A stretch of 64,000 bases of DNA from Nocardia sp. BSTN01 (lineage in GTDB: Bacteria > Actinomycetota > Actinomycetes > Mycobacteriales > Mycobacteriaceae), in NCBI RefSeq assembly GCF_015354405.1, contig NZ_JADKYP010000005.1:174160-238159 (forward strand), given 5' to 3'. Positions 25,105 through 33,142 of the stretch are shown one piece after another. Every line of letters begins with the position of its first letter. The stretch's first letter is position 1. The notes under the pieces are model-generated. The model was not told the DNA's origin, ran no database searches, and saw only the letters and a list, made by a program, of their open reading frames with translations. A program made the translations under genes and the position numbers.

Positions 25105-25195
25105 CACACCACCCACCAGCTGACCAGGGAAGGTCGGGCACGATCCTTCCTGCGACCCCGTAAAAGGTTTCGGCCGAGAGCATTCGTGTCGTCAC
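25105..25195 (-). promoter_or_regulatory. Possible degenerate c-di-AMP (ydaO/yuaA) riboswitch leader of kup
   Basis: Read on the minus strand, the leader contains GCCGAAACCTTTTACGGG followed about 25 nt later by GCCCGACC and then GGTCAGCTGG, the order of conserved blocks in ydaO RNAs (GxxGAAUCCUUUU..GG, GCCCGA, GUCAGCUAAC). The 5' GGGGGAACC block is not seen and the spacing is short, so it may be decayed or a chance match. c-di-AMP control of a potassium transporter would make biological sense. Confidence 0.25.
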
Positions 25196-25257
25196 GGTCG
25201 AGTGGGGCGCGAGGCCGGTCGTGGATAGGGGCCGGTGGGTGTGAGCGTGGCAGGCGG

Positions 25258-25297
25258 CGGCGCGGCAGGCAGGACGCTGGCCCCGCCTGCCGCGCCG
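25258..25297. repeat. GC-rich inverted repeat, 13-bp arms
   Basis: Perfect arms 25258-25270 and 25285-25297 around 14 bases. No T-run follows on either strand. It could insulate the divergent transcripts or end a long kup antisense transcript; purpose not determinable. Confidence 0.5.
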
Positions 25298-25488
25298 GCG
25301 TCTGTCTCGCCCGCGATGGAGGGACGGACGAGGATAGGGCTGATCGTCGAGATGGCCCGCAGACGCGGGAGCCCTAGCCCGCCGTGACGTCCAGCGCGCT
25401 CGGTGGTAGCGAACGCGTGCGGTGACGCGCCGCACGGCATTTCGGATCGCTCAGCGTTTCCACAGCGTTGCTTCGCGACACTGGGTAT

Positions 25489-26457
25489 GTGTCAGCGATT
25501 GTCGATGTCTTCCACGGGTTGCTGGATGAGGTCCGCACCGAATCGTCGAGCATGGAAATCGCGGTCGGTGCGGCCGCGGTGGGTGCGGCAGTGCTCGCCC
25601 TCTCCGGTTTCGCCGGCAGGATCGGGGGCTCGTCGAGGTCGGGCGTGCGGGTCGGCTGGTGCGCAGTGCGAGCGCTCGTGGTGTCGGCGCTGTTCGTGGT
25701 GGTGGCGGTGCAGGTCGCTGGTTCCGGGTGGATCACCGGTGCCGATGCGGCCACCTTGCGGTGGTTCGTAGACCACCGCAACGGTACCGCGACTGCGTGG
25801 GCACTCGTGATCACCGAGCTCGGCAGTCCGGTCGGTGTGGTGGCGTTGGCGGTGATCGTGTCGGGGGTGCTCGCGTGGCGGCGGCGCAGTGCTGTGCCGG
25901 CCGTATTCGTCCTGGGCGCAGTGGGTTTCGCGGCCGGTGTGAGCACAATGACGAAGTATGTCGTCGCGCGGGCGCGTCCTCCCGCTGTTCTGCATTTGAC
26001 TGCGGAATCCGATTTCTCGTTCCCGTCCGGCCACACCACAGGCACCACGGCCATGGTCGGTGCCGTGCTGGTGGTATTCGTGCTGACTCGACCCGGGTAC
26101 GTACGTACCGCGGTTGCCAGTGTCTGCGCCGCTGTAATCGTCGCCACGGTCGCGGCCACGCGGCTGTATCTGGGCGTTCACTGGCTTACCGATGTGGTCG
26201 GGGGCGCGGTACTCGGCACGGCGGTCACACTGATTGCGGCCACATTTGCTGGTTTGGTTGTCGCCGACAGTCGGTGCTGTCCGTCTCGGCGGTCCGGAGA
26301 ACGGGCACGGCCGTCACCGGGTCGCCGGATCAGCGGCGTACCGGTGCCCCGAGAGAACGAGGTTCTGTCCGAGATGAGGTTTCGCTGTCCACGGGCGGAG
26401 CAGGGGCTGAGGGGAAGTAGGAGGGAAGGCGTTCGTGCGCGTTCTTGTGGTGGATGA
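25489..26457 (+). CDS. PAP2 superfamily phosphatase (membrane)
   Basis: 322 residues from GTG 25489; no good ribosome site exists there, and ATG 25552 (MEIAVGA) is an alternative start. Six hydrophobic helices carry the three acid-phosphatase motifs: KYVVARARPP, FPSGHTTGT and RLYLGVHWLTDVVGG, with the catalytic His in the last. Such enzymes dephosphorylate undecaprenyl pyrophosphate or lipid phosphates at the outer face of the membrane. A basic C-terminal tail of about 60 residues overlaps the start of the response regulator gene by 23 bases, indicating coupling with it. Confidence 0.85.
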   Translation: MSAIVDVFHGLLDEVRTESSSMEIAVGAAAVGAAVLALSGFAGRIGGSSRSGVRVGWCAVRALVVSALFVVVAVQVAGSGWITGADAATLRWFVDHRNGTATAWALVITELGSPVGVVALAVIVSGVLAWRRRSAVPAVFVLGAVGFAAGVSTMTKYVVARARPPAVLHLTAESDFSFPSGHTTGTTAMVGAVLVVFVLTRPGYVRTAVASVCAAVIVATVAATRLYLGVHWLTDVVGGAVLGTAVTLIAATFAGLVVADSRCCPSRRSGERARPSPGRRISGVPVPRENEVLSEMRFRCPRAEQGLRGSRREGVRARSCGG

Positions 26458-27106
26458 CGAGGTTTCCCTGGCCGAGACGTTGCGTCGAGGTTTGCGGGCG
26501 GAGGGCTTCGTTGTGGCAGTCGCTCATGACGGTGTGGAGGGACTCGATCTCGCCGCGAGCGGCGACTTCGATGTGATCGTGCTCGATATCATGCTGCCGG
26601 GCCGCAATGGTTACGAGGTCGTGCGTGAATTGCGGCAGCGCCGCATCTGGACTCCGGTGTTGATGCTTTCTGCCAAAGACGGCGACTACGACATGGTCGA
26701 TGCCTTCGATCTGGGGGCTGACGATTATCTGACCAAACCGTTCTCCCAGGTCGTGTTGACGGCTCGGCTGCGCGCGCTGCAACGTCGCGGCGCCACGGAG
26801 CGCCCACCCGTGATCACCGTCGGCGATCTGTCGTTGGATCCCGGTCGTCACCGCGTGCAGCGCGGACAGCAGCACATCGAGCTCACGCCACGTGAATTCG
26901 CGGTCCTCGAGTATCTGATGCGCCATTGCGGCGATGTCGTCAGCAAGACCGAGATCCTGCGTTCGGTGTGGGACACCAACTACGCCGGCGACACCAACGT
27001 CGTAGAGATCTATATCGGTTACCTACGCCGCAAGATCGACACACCGTTCGGCCGCAACAGCATCGAAACGGTCCGCGGCGTGGGCTACCGGCTCGAGGAA
27101 ACATAG
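26435..27106 (+). CDS. OmpR/PhoB-family response regulator
   Basis: 223 residues. Receiver domain with the acidic pair at residues 7-8 (VVDDE), phospho-acceptor Asp51 in VIVLDIMLPG and the TKPF lysine; a winged-helix DNA-binding domain follows from about 128 to the end with ETVRGVGYRLEE. GTG 26435 has a GGAGGGAAGG ribosome site. It lies directly behind a PAP2 phosphatase gene and about 2.2 kb before a same-strand histidine kinase, the probable partner. Envelope stress or phospholipid sensing would fit, but this is inference. Confidence 0.9.
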   Translation: MRVLVVDDEVSLAETLRRGLRAEGFVVAVAHDGVEGLDLAASGDFDVIVLDIMLPGRNGYEVVRELRQRRIWTPVLMLSAKDGDYDMVDAFDLGADDYLTKPFSQVVLTARLRALQRRGATERPPVITVGDLSLDPGRHRVQRGQQHIELTPREFAVLEYLMRHCGDVVSKTEILRSVWDTNYAGDTNVVEIYIGYLRRKIDTPFGRNSIETVRGVGYRLEET

Positions 27107-27158
27107 GGCCGCCGGCTCGGCCTCGAGCCCGCGACGCCTGTTCCCTGTCGCGGTGCGA

Positions 27159-28043
27159 TCATCTGGCCGGCCGTATCGTCGGCTCGGCTGCGGTGGCCGG
27201 ATCCGTTGCGGTGGTGTGCGTACGGTCGGCGGCGAGGACTGGTTCGAACTCGGTGGCGGATCGGTCGCGGTGGTGGCGCCAGTGGGTGTAGGCGATGCCG
27301 AGGACCAGGATCGCGAACAAGACCGCGGAGGTGCCATAGGTACCCAAACCGAGCCCGCCGGAGGTGCGGGGCTTGGACAGCAGGTCGCCGCCGGTGGCGC
27401 CGAGGGGGCGGGTGAGGATGAACGCGATCCAGAACAGCAGCGGGCCGGGGATCTTCGTGAAGTAGTGGGCGGCCAGGATGGCGGCCATGATCGCGCCGAT
27501 CAACAAGGCGCTGCCCCAGTAGCCGAGTCCGGAGCTGTCGGACAGGAAATCGCCGGTGGAGGTGCCGAGGGTGTTCGACAGCAGGATCGCCGCCCAGTAC
27601 AGCAGTTCACCGCGGAAGGTGGTGATGTTGGTGACGTCGTAGGTTTGCCCGCTGAATTTCCAGATGATGAACACGATCGCCAGTCCGGCGATGAGGATGG
27701 CCGCGCCGGCGCCGTAGCCGAGGCCGCCGTCGGTGGAGGTGTCGTGACCGGGCCCGCGGTTGATCAGATCCGACATGGTGGTGCCCGCGGTGCTGGTCGC
27801 GGCGATCACTGTCCAGTACAGGGCGGGATGGAAGCGGCGGGCCCGCAGCTGAGCGAGAAGGCTGACGACGAAGATCGCCAGGAACAACACCGTGGCCGCG
27901 ACGTAGCCGAGCTTCAAGGTCTGCGAGATCATGTCGCCACCGGTTTCGCCCAGGGTGGTAGCGGCGATCTTGAGCACCCAGAACATGACCGTGATCTGCG
28001 GCAGCTTGTAGTGGATGAACGCGTTGTCGGTCTGCGCTGTCAT
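27159..28043 (-). CDS. COG4705-like membrane protein with four internal repeats
   Basis: 294 residues with about eight membrane helices. Four copies of a helix-ending motif can be seen: TTLGETGGDMIS, TAGTTMSDLIN, TLGTSTGDFLS and PLGATGGDLLS, each followed by a glycine-rich LGYG-type turn (LGYGAGA, LGYWGSA, LGLGTYG). The polar T/S-G-D motifs in repeated membrane helices suggest a channel or carrier for small ions, but no reaction has been shown for this family. ATG 28043 is used; upstream in-frame sequence is basic and unconserved. It runs against the flanking two-component genes. Confidence 0.75.
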   Translation of the reverse strand: MTAQTDNAFIHYKLPQITVMFWVLKIAATTLGETGGDMISQTLKLGYVAATVLFLAIFVVSLLAQLRARRFHPALYWTVIAATSTAGTTMSDLINRGPGHDTSTDGGLGYGAGAAILIAGLAIVFIIWKFSGQTYDVTNITTFRGELLYWAAILLSNTLGTSTGDFLSDSSGLGYWGSALLIGAIMAAILAAHYFTKIPGPLLFWIAFILTRPLGATGGDLLSKPRTSGGLGLGTYGTSAVLFAILVLGIAYTHWRHHRDRSATEFEPVLAADRTHTTATDPATAAEPTIRPAR

Positions 28044-28125
28044 GGTCGTAGACGACTCCTTCGTCGAAGCGGGCGTACGGTCGCGCATTCTGCGCCACAG
28101 CTGCTGAGAGGACGCTGTGAAACCC

Positions 28126-28734
28126 TCACTCCAGTGTCGGAGTGGAAGTTCTCTGCGCAGATGTGCCGGTCGCGGACCGCAGCGGCTGGTTGGCGAACAC
28201 CGCCCGAGCTCCGAAGCTGAGGGACTCGGCGAGCGCCTCACGTTCGACGTGTGCCAGCGATTCGGCGATGTCGGCGCAGTCGGCGTGCTGTGCGATGAAT
28301 CGCCGTGCCCAATAGTCCGTTTCACGGGGTGACCATCGCGGGCATTGGATGGCCAGGGCGTCGACGCCGTGCAGGACCGCGATCAACGCACGGGTCGCGT
28401 CATCGGCGGGTTGGGCGTCGAACAGTGCGCGCTGCAGCGAGCGGCGCAGCTCCTGCTTGCCGAGCAGATCCGTGGTGGGCCATGCCGTTCGGGAGATCAC
28501 GCCGCCGAACCGGGTGCGGCGGGGGCGCACGCGGTGGGTGGCGTGCAGTGCATCCAGTGACCGCCTGCGAAGCCGCTGCGGTGGCGCGGTCGGCCTGTGG
28601 TGCCCTGCGCCGCTGGAGTTGTCGGCGAAAGCAGCGACGGTCAACGCCAGGCCGGTGGTATGCCTGTCGATGACAAGCCGACCAGTGTCGTCGTCGAGCA
28701 GCAGCCACAACAGATCGTGCGCAATCGGGGTCAT
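28126..28734 (-). CDS. GPP34 (GOLPH3-like) family phosphoprotein, atypical centre
   Basis: 202 residues. The N-terminus (AHDLLWLLLDDDTGRLVID) and the block from GGVISRTAWPTTD to TRALIAVLHGVDAL match actinobacterial GPP34 proteins, homologues of the eukaryotic phosphoinositide-binding GOLPH3. The middle (about residues 38-78) is proline/arginine-rich and lacks the usual helices, so an internal deletion or compensated frameshift is likely. Bacterial members have no proven function; a lipid-membrane role is assumed. It sits 82 bp upstream of the COG4705 gene in the same direction. Confidence 0.6.
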   Translation of the reverse strand: MTPIAHDLLWLLLDDDTGRLVIDRHTTGLALTVAAFADNSSGAGHHRPTAPPQRLRRRSLDALHATHRVRPRRTRFGGVISRTAWPTTDLLGKQELRRSLQRALFDAQPADDATRALIAVLHGVDALAIQCPRWSPRETDYWARRFIAQHADCADIAESLAHVEREALAESLSFGARAVFANQPLRSATGTSAQRTSTPTLE

Positions 28735-28795
28735 GGGCTCACCTTGGCGCAGGGCGGCTGTGGAATCGCTGAGAAGTCGTGGCGCGGACGGTATC

Positions 28796-29090
28796 TCATC
28801 GGGCGGCTTTTCCGGGCTGGGCGTCGACGGCGCGGACCGAACCGGCTTGCCGGCGTGAGCGCCGACGCAGATACAACACCGCGGCCGTCACGATCGCGAG
28901 ACCCACGACCGCCGCGACGGCATAACTCGGGCCACGCAGAACGTCTTCGACATGTTGCCAATTCGCGCCGGCGAAGTAGCCGACGATCGCGAGGGCCGCG
29001 GACCTCCGAGGGGATCGGAACACACGCTGATTCGGCGGCCATCAGCACCACGATGGCGACAACGCCGTAGGTGAGGATCAGATGTTGCAT
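28796..29090 (-). pseudogene. DedA family membrane protein, internally deleted
   Basis: The first 29 codons (MQHLILTYGVVAIVVLMAAESACVPIPSE, beginning at 29090) are the N-terminus of a DedA/SNARE-associated protein, with the conserved ES..PIPSE motif. Immediately afterwards the frame changes and the remaining sequence is the C-terminal part (ALAIVGYFAGANWQHVEDVL... to AAVLYLRRRSRRQAG). About 100 central residues are missing and the frame is broken. DedA proteins move undecaprenyl phosphate or other lipids; this copy should be inactive. Confidence 0.7.
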
Positions 29091-29291
29091 TCGACGCGGG
29101 CTTTCGGCAGACGACATGTGTCGGGACACGACGCCGTGGACTGTGGGCGCGGCGCGGTCGAGGACACCTGATTCGGTGTCGATGCCACCATCGCAGGCGC
29201 CTGCTGTGATGACGCTGAGAGCGATGGCCGAGCAGGGGCATCGATCGCCCACAATGTGGTCACGGTGTAGCGGAGACGGGATGGAGTCGGT

Positions 29292-30674
29292 ATGCGGCGG
29301 CCACTGGGGATCAGCGAGCGTTTGGAACCGTTGTGGCCGCCGTCGCGGTGGGGTTTGCGGCTTCGTTCGGCGTTGGTCGCCACCGCGGTCATCACCGTGG
29401 TGCTCGGGTTCGGTGCCGGGATCATGTTGTGGCTGCTGTATCGATCGCTGATCGGCACCGTGGACGCTGCCGCCACCGCCCGGCTCGATGACATCACCGC
29501 GCAACTGCGCACGACCGCACCCGCAGCGCTGAACCCCGCGCTGCTCGCACCGAACGGATACGTCGAGATCGTCGAAATCACCGACCCATCCGGGCGGATC
29601 CTTCGATCCTCCGGCGGCGCCGCTGCGCCTCTGGCGCCGAACGCGCAGACCGTTGTCGGACAGTCGGTGGGTGGAGATTCCGATCTGCGGCTATCGGCAC
29701 GCCCGGTCGAGTCCCCGGCCGGACCGGTCACGGTGGTGGTGGCGGCCGACATCGAATCGGTGGAAGACACGATGGCGGAGGTGGCGATCGCGTTGGCTGT
29801 CGGTGCCCCGGTCGTGGTGGTGGTCGCTGCCGGGGCGACCTATGCGCTGGTCGGTCGTTCGCTGCGGTCGGTGGAGGCGATCCGGTCCCGGGTCGCGGGG
29901 ATCGGCAGCACCGATCTGGCCGAACGGGTGCCCGTGCCGACCGCGCGCGACGAGGTCGCCCGGCTGGCTGTCACCATGAACGAAATGCTCGGCCGTATCG
30001 AAGCCGGCCACCTCGCCCAGCGGCGGTTCCTCTCCGATGCCTCCCACGAACTGCGCAGCCCACTGGCCACCGTCCTCGGGGGCCTGGAGCTGGCCCGCGA
30101 CCATCCCCACGCGTTCGACACCGATCTCGCCGCCGACACGCTCCTGCCGGAAGCCGAACGCATGCGCTATCTCATCGACGACCTGCTCACCCTGGCCGCG
30201 GCCGACGAAAATGGCCTGACTCTGCACACCACCGACGTCGACCTCGACGATGTCGCCGCCATCGCCCTCGCGGCGGTCCGCGGCCGCGACGACCTGACGG
30301 TGACCACGGACCTGCGCCCGGTCAGACTCCGCGGCGACGCGCGATCACTGACGCGGGTAGCACGAAACCTGCTCGGCAATGCGGTTGTTCACTCCCGCTC
30401 GGTCGTCGAATTGCACACGAGGCAGACAGCTACGCGCGCGGAGCTGATCGTCGACGACGACGGACCGGGTATCCCGGTCGCTGAACGTGAACGTGTCCTC
30501 CAGCGATTCGTCCGCCTGCAGGACGACCGCGGCCGCGACAGCGGCGGCACCGGACTAGGACTGGCGATCGTCGCCGAAATCGTTGCCGCCCACCACGGCA
30601 CAGTCACCATCGAGGACTCACCCCAGGGCGGAACCCGCGTCGTAGTCGGGCTTCCTCTCCCACCCGGCCCCTGA
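29292..30674 (+). CDS. Sensor histidine kinase (HAMP, HisKA, HATPase)
   Basis: 460 residues. Two membrane helices (about 27-52 and 163-188) enclose a sensor domain of about 110 residues, then HAMP, the H-box FLSDASHELRSPLA with phospho-acceptor His252, and an ATPase domain with NLLGNAV, DDDGPGIP and GGTGLGLAIV motifs. It phosphorylates a response regulator, most likely the one at 26435 on the same strand. It stands alone, about 200 bp after a truncated dedA on the other strand, so its own promoter should lie at 29100-29290. Confidence 0.9.
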   Translation: MRRPLGISERLEPLWPPSRWGLRLRSALVATAVITVVLGFGAGIMLWLLYRSLIGTVDAAATARLDDITAQLRTTAPAALNPALLAPNGYVEIVEITDPSGRILRSSGGAAAPLAPNAQTVVGQSVGGDSDLRLSARPVESPAGPVTVVVAADIESVEDTMAEVAIALAVGAPVVVVVAAGATYALVGRSLRSVEAIRSRVAGIGSTDLAERVPVPTARDEVARLAVTMNEMLGRIEAGHLAQRRFLSDASHELRSPLATVLGGLELARDHPHAFDTDLAADTLLPEAERMRYLIDDLLTLAAADENGLTLHTTDVDLDDVAAIALAAVRGRDDLTVTTDLRPVRLRGDARSLTRVARNLLGNAVVHSRSVVELHTRQTATRAELIVDDDGPGIPVAERERVLQRFVRLQDDRGRDSGGTGLGLAIVAEIVAAHHGTVTIEDSPQGGTRVVVGLPLPPGP

Positions 30675-30714
30675 CCATGTCGCACCAAGGATCAGCGACG
30701 ACCCGTCTCGGGCC

Positions 30715-30780
30715 CGGCAGCGTCAACTCGCCGAACACGGCGAAGCCCCTCTGATCACGGCAGTCCGCGGCCGCGGATAC
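30715..30780 (+). pseudogene. C-terminal scrap of a response-regulator DNA-binding domain
   Basis: 22 codons read RQRQLAEHGEAPLITAVR then GRGY, the winged-helix end of OmpR-family regulators (normally followed by RL). The frame is closed by TGA, which is also the first three bases of the IS3 remnant. This is not the tail of the regulator at 26435, which reads ETVRGVGYRLEE. It is the remnant of a different regulator cut by the IS end. Confidence 0.5.
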
Positions 30781-31345
30781 TGATGTTCCCCCGGTTTCAT
30801 GGAGTCGGGATACTGGACTTCAGGCCACGGGTTGGATAGATGGCTGCATCATCTCGTACTCGATCGGGGTCCGCATGCCGAGGGCTGAATGACGGCGCTG
30901 TCGGTTGTGGAAGATCTCCAGGTATTCGAAGATCGCGTTGGCCAACTCGATGCGGGTTCTCCATCGCTGACGGTTTAACAACTCGGTTTGTATTCTGCCC
31001 CAAAAGGATTTGGTGACTGCGTTGTCATAGCAGTCCCCGATCGACCCCATCGAGGGCACCAGCCCGGACTTGCGGGCCCGGTCGGTGAAGGCCCAGGAGG
31101 TGAACTGCACCCCCTGATCGGAATGAATGATCGTCCCGGCCTGCGGGGAACGGTTCGCGATCGCCATGCCCAGCGCGTTGGTCACAAGCGCCGCGGTCTG
31201 CGACGAGTCGATCGACCAGCCGACCAGCCGCCGCGAGTACACATCCAGCACGACCGCGCAATACACCTTGCCCTCACGCGCTTGGATTCCAGCAGGACGA
31301 CCAAGAAGTCAAGCAAACCAACTCCGTCGAAGCGGGGGAACATCA
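30781..31345. mobile_element. IS3-family element, internally deleted, both ends retained
   Basis: The left end (TGATGTTCCCCCGGTTTCAT, from 30781) and the right end (complement read from 31345: TGATGTTCCCCCGCTTCGAC) agree at 23 of 28 positions, so both inverted repeats survive. The element is only 565 bp against about 1.2-1.4 kb for a complete one; orfA and the N-terminal half of orfB are missing. No matching 3-bp target duplication is seen, suggesting that it is old. A second end-like sequence (AGCGGGGGAACCTCA) lies at 31359-31373. Confidence 0.75.
30820..31285 (-). pseudogene. IS3-family transposase OrfB, C-terminal half
   Basis: Codes for the rve integrase part from REGKVYCAVVLDVYSRRLVGW to the end. 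The DDE residues still present are the Asp in AVVLDVYS... (first Asp), the Asp of HSDQGVQF and the Glu region around SFWGRIQTELLNRQ; the C-terminal HNRQRRHSALGMRTPIEYE is typical. The helix-turn-helix OrfA and the beginning of OrfB are gone, so it cannot be mobilised by its own product. Confidence 0.8.
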
Positions 31346-31375
31346 AGCCCTCCGGATTAGCGGGGGAACCTCATC

Positions 31376-32941
31376 TCAGCTCACTGGCGACGCCGGCTTC
31401 GTCTCCGAGGTGTCCGTCAGGTTGTGGTTCGTCCGTGTCTGCGGACTCGGTCTGAGTAGAAGCCATCCAGCGATAGCGGCGACTGCTGCAACACCTCCCG
31501 CGACGAGGGACGCGACGTGGAAGCCGTCGAGGAAGGCATCCTTGACGAGGCCACCGAGTTTGGTGCCTATGGGGCCGGGAATTGAGCGAGCGGCCTGAAC
31601 CCCGGTCAACATGGAATTCGTCGCCGCGTCGTGTGTCGGCTGGGGCAATGGGATGGCTGCCAAACCGGCGTTTACCTTCCCGGAGTACACCGACGCCAGG
31701 ATTGAGCCGAGTACGGCGACTCCCAAAGTTCCGCCGAGTTCGCGACTCGTGTCGTTGACCGCAGATCCTGCGCCGACCTGCCCAGTTGACAGCTCGTTGA
31801 GCACCATAAAGGTTGCCGGCCCCGAGACAAGCGCCACGCCCGCGGCCAATGTGACCATGACGGGCACGATCACGCCCCAGTACGACGTGTCTGCGTCGTA
31901 CCGTATGGTCAGCCAGAAGGCCAGGGCCATGATAAATGATCCGATCACGGCGGTTCGCCCCTCTCCTGTCTTTGAGCCCAACCACATACTCGGCCCGGCG
32001 AAAATCGCTATCGCGATGGCGAAAGGCAGTGTTCGAATGCCGGTCTCCAAGGGAGAAAATTCTTTGACGCCCTGAAAATATTGAGTCATCAGGAATACGA
32101 ATCCCATGAGGGCGAACATGCCGAATGTCATCAGCAGCGCCGCCGCGGCGAACCTGCGGTCACGGAATAGGCGGATGTCGAACAATGGCGATGAGAATCG
32201 GTTCTCCCATACCACGTAGCCTGCGATCACCGCCGCACCAACCACGAGCCCACCGATCGTGCGGGCGGTGAGCCAGCCGTGGTTCGGCGCCTCGATCACG
32301 CTGTACACAACGATCGAGATGCCGGCCATGGACAGCAGTACGCCACCGAGATCGAAGCGTCCGACGTCGGGATTCTTATTGGGGGGGATAAGTGCCGCAA
32401 CCCCGAACAGGGCAACGACACCGGCGGGAACATTGATCCAGAAGATCGAACCCCACGAGTAATGGTCGAGCAGCCACCCGCCCACTACGGGGCCGATCGC
32501 GGCGGCAATTCCGGCAACGGCGGCCCACGTCGCCACCGCGATTGCGCGTTCTTTGAGGTTGTCGAACAGTATCACCACGATGGCGAGGGTGGCCGGAAAT
32601 ACAAGAGCGGCAAAGAGTCCGAGGCCTGCCCGTGCGGCGATCAGTTGTCCCAAGTCTGCCGATAGCGTCGCAAGCGCAGACACCACCGCGAACCCCGTGA
32701 TTCCGATAACGAGCACAGTCTTGCGGCCGAAGCGGTCACCCAGGTAACCGCCGGTCAGGAGTAGGCCGGCGAACACGAGGGTGTACATATCCACCACCAA
32801 CTGCAATCCGGACGTGCCGGCACCCAAATCCATCGAAATCTTCGGCAACGCAACATTGACGATGGTGTTGTCCAGGAACACCAGCAGCTCGGCGAAGCAC
32901 AGGGCCGCCAGTCCGAGCCATCGAATCACCACGGAACGCAT
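31376..32941 (-). CDS. MFS multidrug exporter, DHA2 (14-TMS, EmrB/QacA) family
   Basis: 521 residues with about fourteen membrane segments. Motif A GGYLGDRFGRKTVLVIG lies between helices 2 and 3, and the antiporter motif C region (GPVVGGWLLDHYSWGSIFWINVPAG) follows in helix 5. The N-terminal acidic D in LDNTIVNVALP matches motif D1. It exports drugs or metabolites with protons. The leader contains a repeated GTATCAT operator-like sequence (33021-33044), but no regulator gene adjoins. Its stop lies two bases from an IS-end-like sequence, so the C-terminus may have been trimmed. Confidence 0.9.
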   Translation of the reverse strand: MRSVVIRWLGLAALCFAELLVFLDNTIVNVALPKISMDLGAGTSGLQLVVDMYTLVFAGLLLTGGYLGDRFGRKTVLVIGITGFAVVSALATLSADLGQLIAARAGLGLFAALVFPATLAIVVILFDNLKERAIAVATWAAVAGIAAAIGPVVGGWLLDHYSWGSIFWINVPAGVVALFGVAALIPPNKNPDVGRFDLGGVLLSMAGISIVVYSVIEAPNHGWLTARTIGGLVVGAAVIAGYVVWENRFSSPLFDIRLFRDRRFAAAALLMTFGMFALMGFVFLMTQYFQGVKEFSPLETGIRTLPFAIAIAIFAGPSMWLGSKTGEGRTAVIGSFIMALAFWLTIRYDADTSYWGVIVPVMVTLAAGVALVSGPATFMVLNELSTGQVGAGSAVNDTSRELGGTLGVAVLGSILASVYSGKVNAGLAAIPLPQPTHDAATNSMLTGVQAARSIPGPIGTKLGGLVKDAFLDGFHVASLVAGGVAAVAAIAGWLLLRPSPQTRTNHNLTDTSETKPASPVS

Positions 32942-33020
32942 CGGTTATGGACCTTCTTTTCTCTAACGCCGATCGGCCGTCGGCCAGGGACTTTCACCGG
33001 TGATATATTGAGAAGGTTAC

Positions 33021-33044
33021 CGTATCATCGTATCATCCGATACG
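33021..33044. promoter_or_regulatory. Operator-like repeat upstream of the MFS exporter
   Basis: Contains CGTATCAT twice in tandem followed by CCGATACG, so that GTATC and GATAC form outer inverted arms. It lies about 80 bp upstream of the exporter start, with an AT-rich TATAT stretch between. This is a common pattern for TetR/MarR-type control of drug pumps. The cognate regulator is not in the vicinity. Confidence 0.45.
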
Positions 33045-33142
33045 TCCGACCTGTTGCCCCGGGGGGCCCTATGGTTTTCGTCAACCTGGCCGTGCCTGCG
33101 TCGTCAAGCGCCGTGTGGTCGGGGTAGATAGTGTTGCGCCTC

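Larger units (their letters stand above)
25027..25488. other. Intergenic region between kup and the PAP2 gene
   Basis: 462 bp between divergent genes. Besides the possible riboswitch next to kup it holds a strong hairpin (arms 25258-25270 and 25285-25297, 13 perfect pairs, 14-base loop). No coding sequence is convincing. Promoters for both genes must lie here. Confidence 0.6.
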
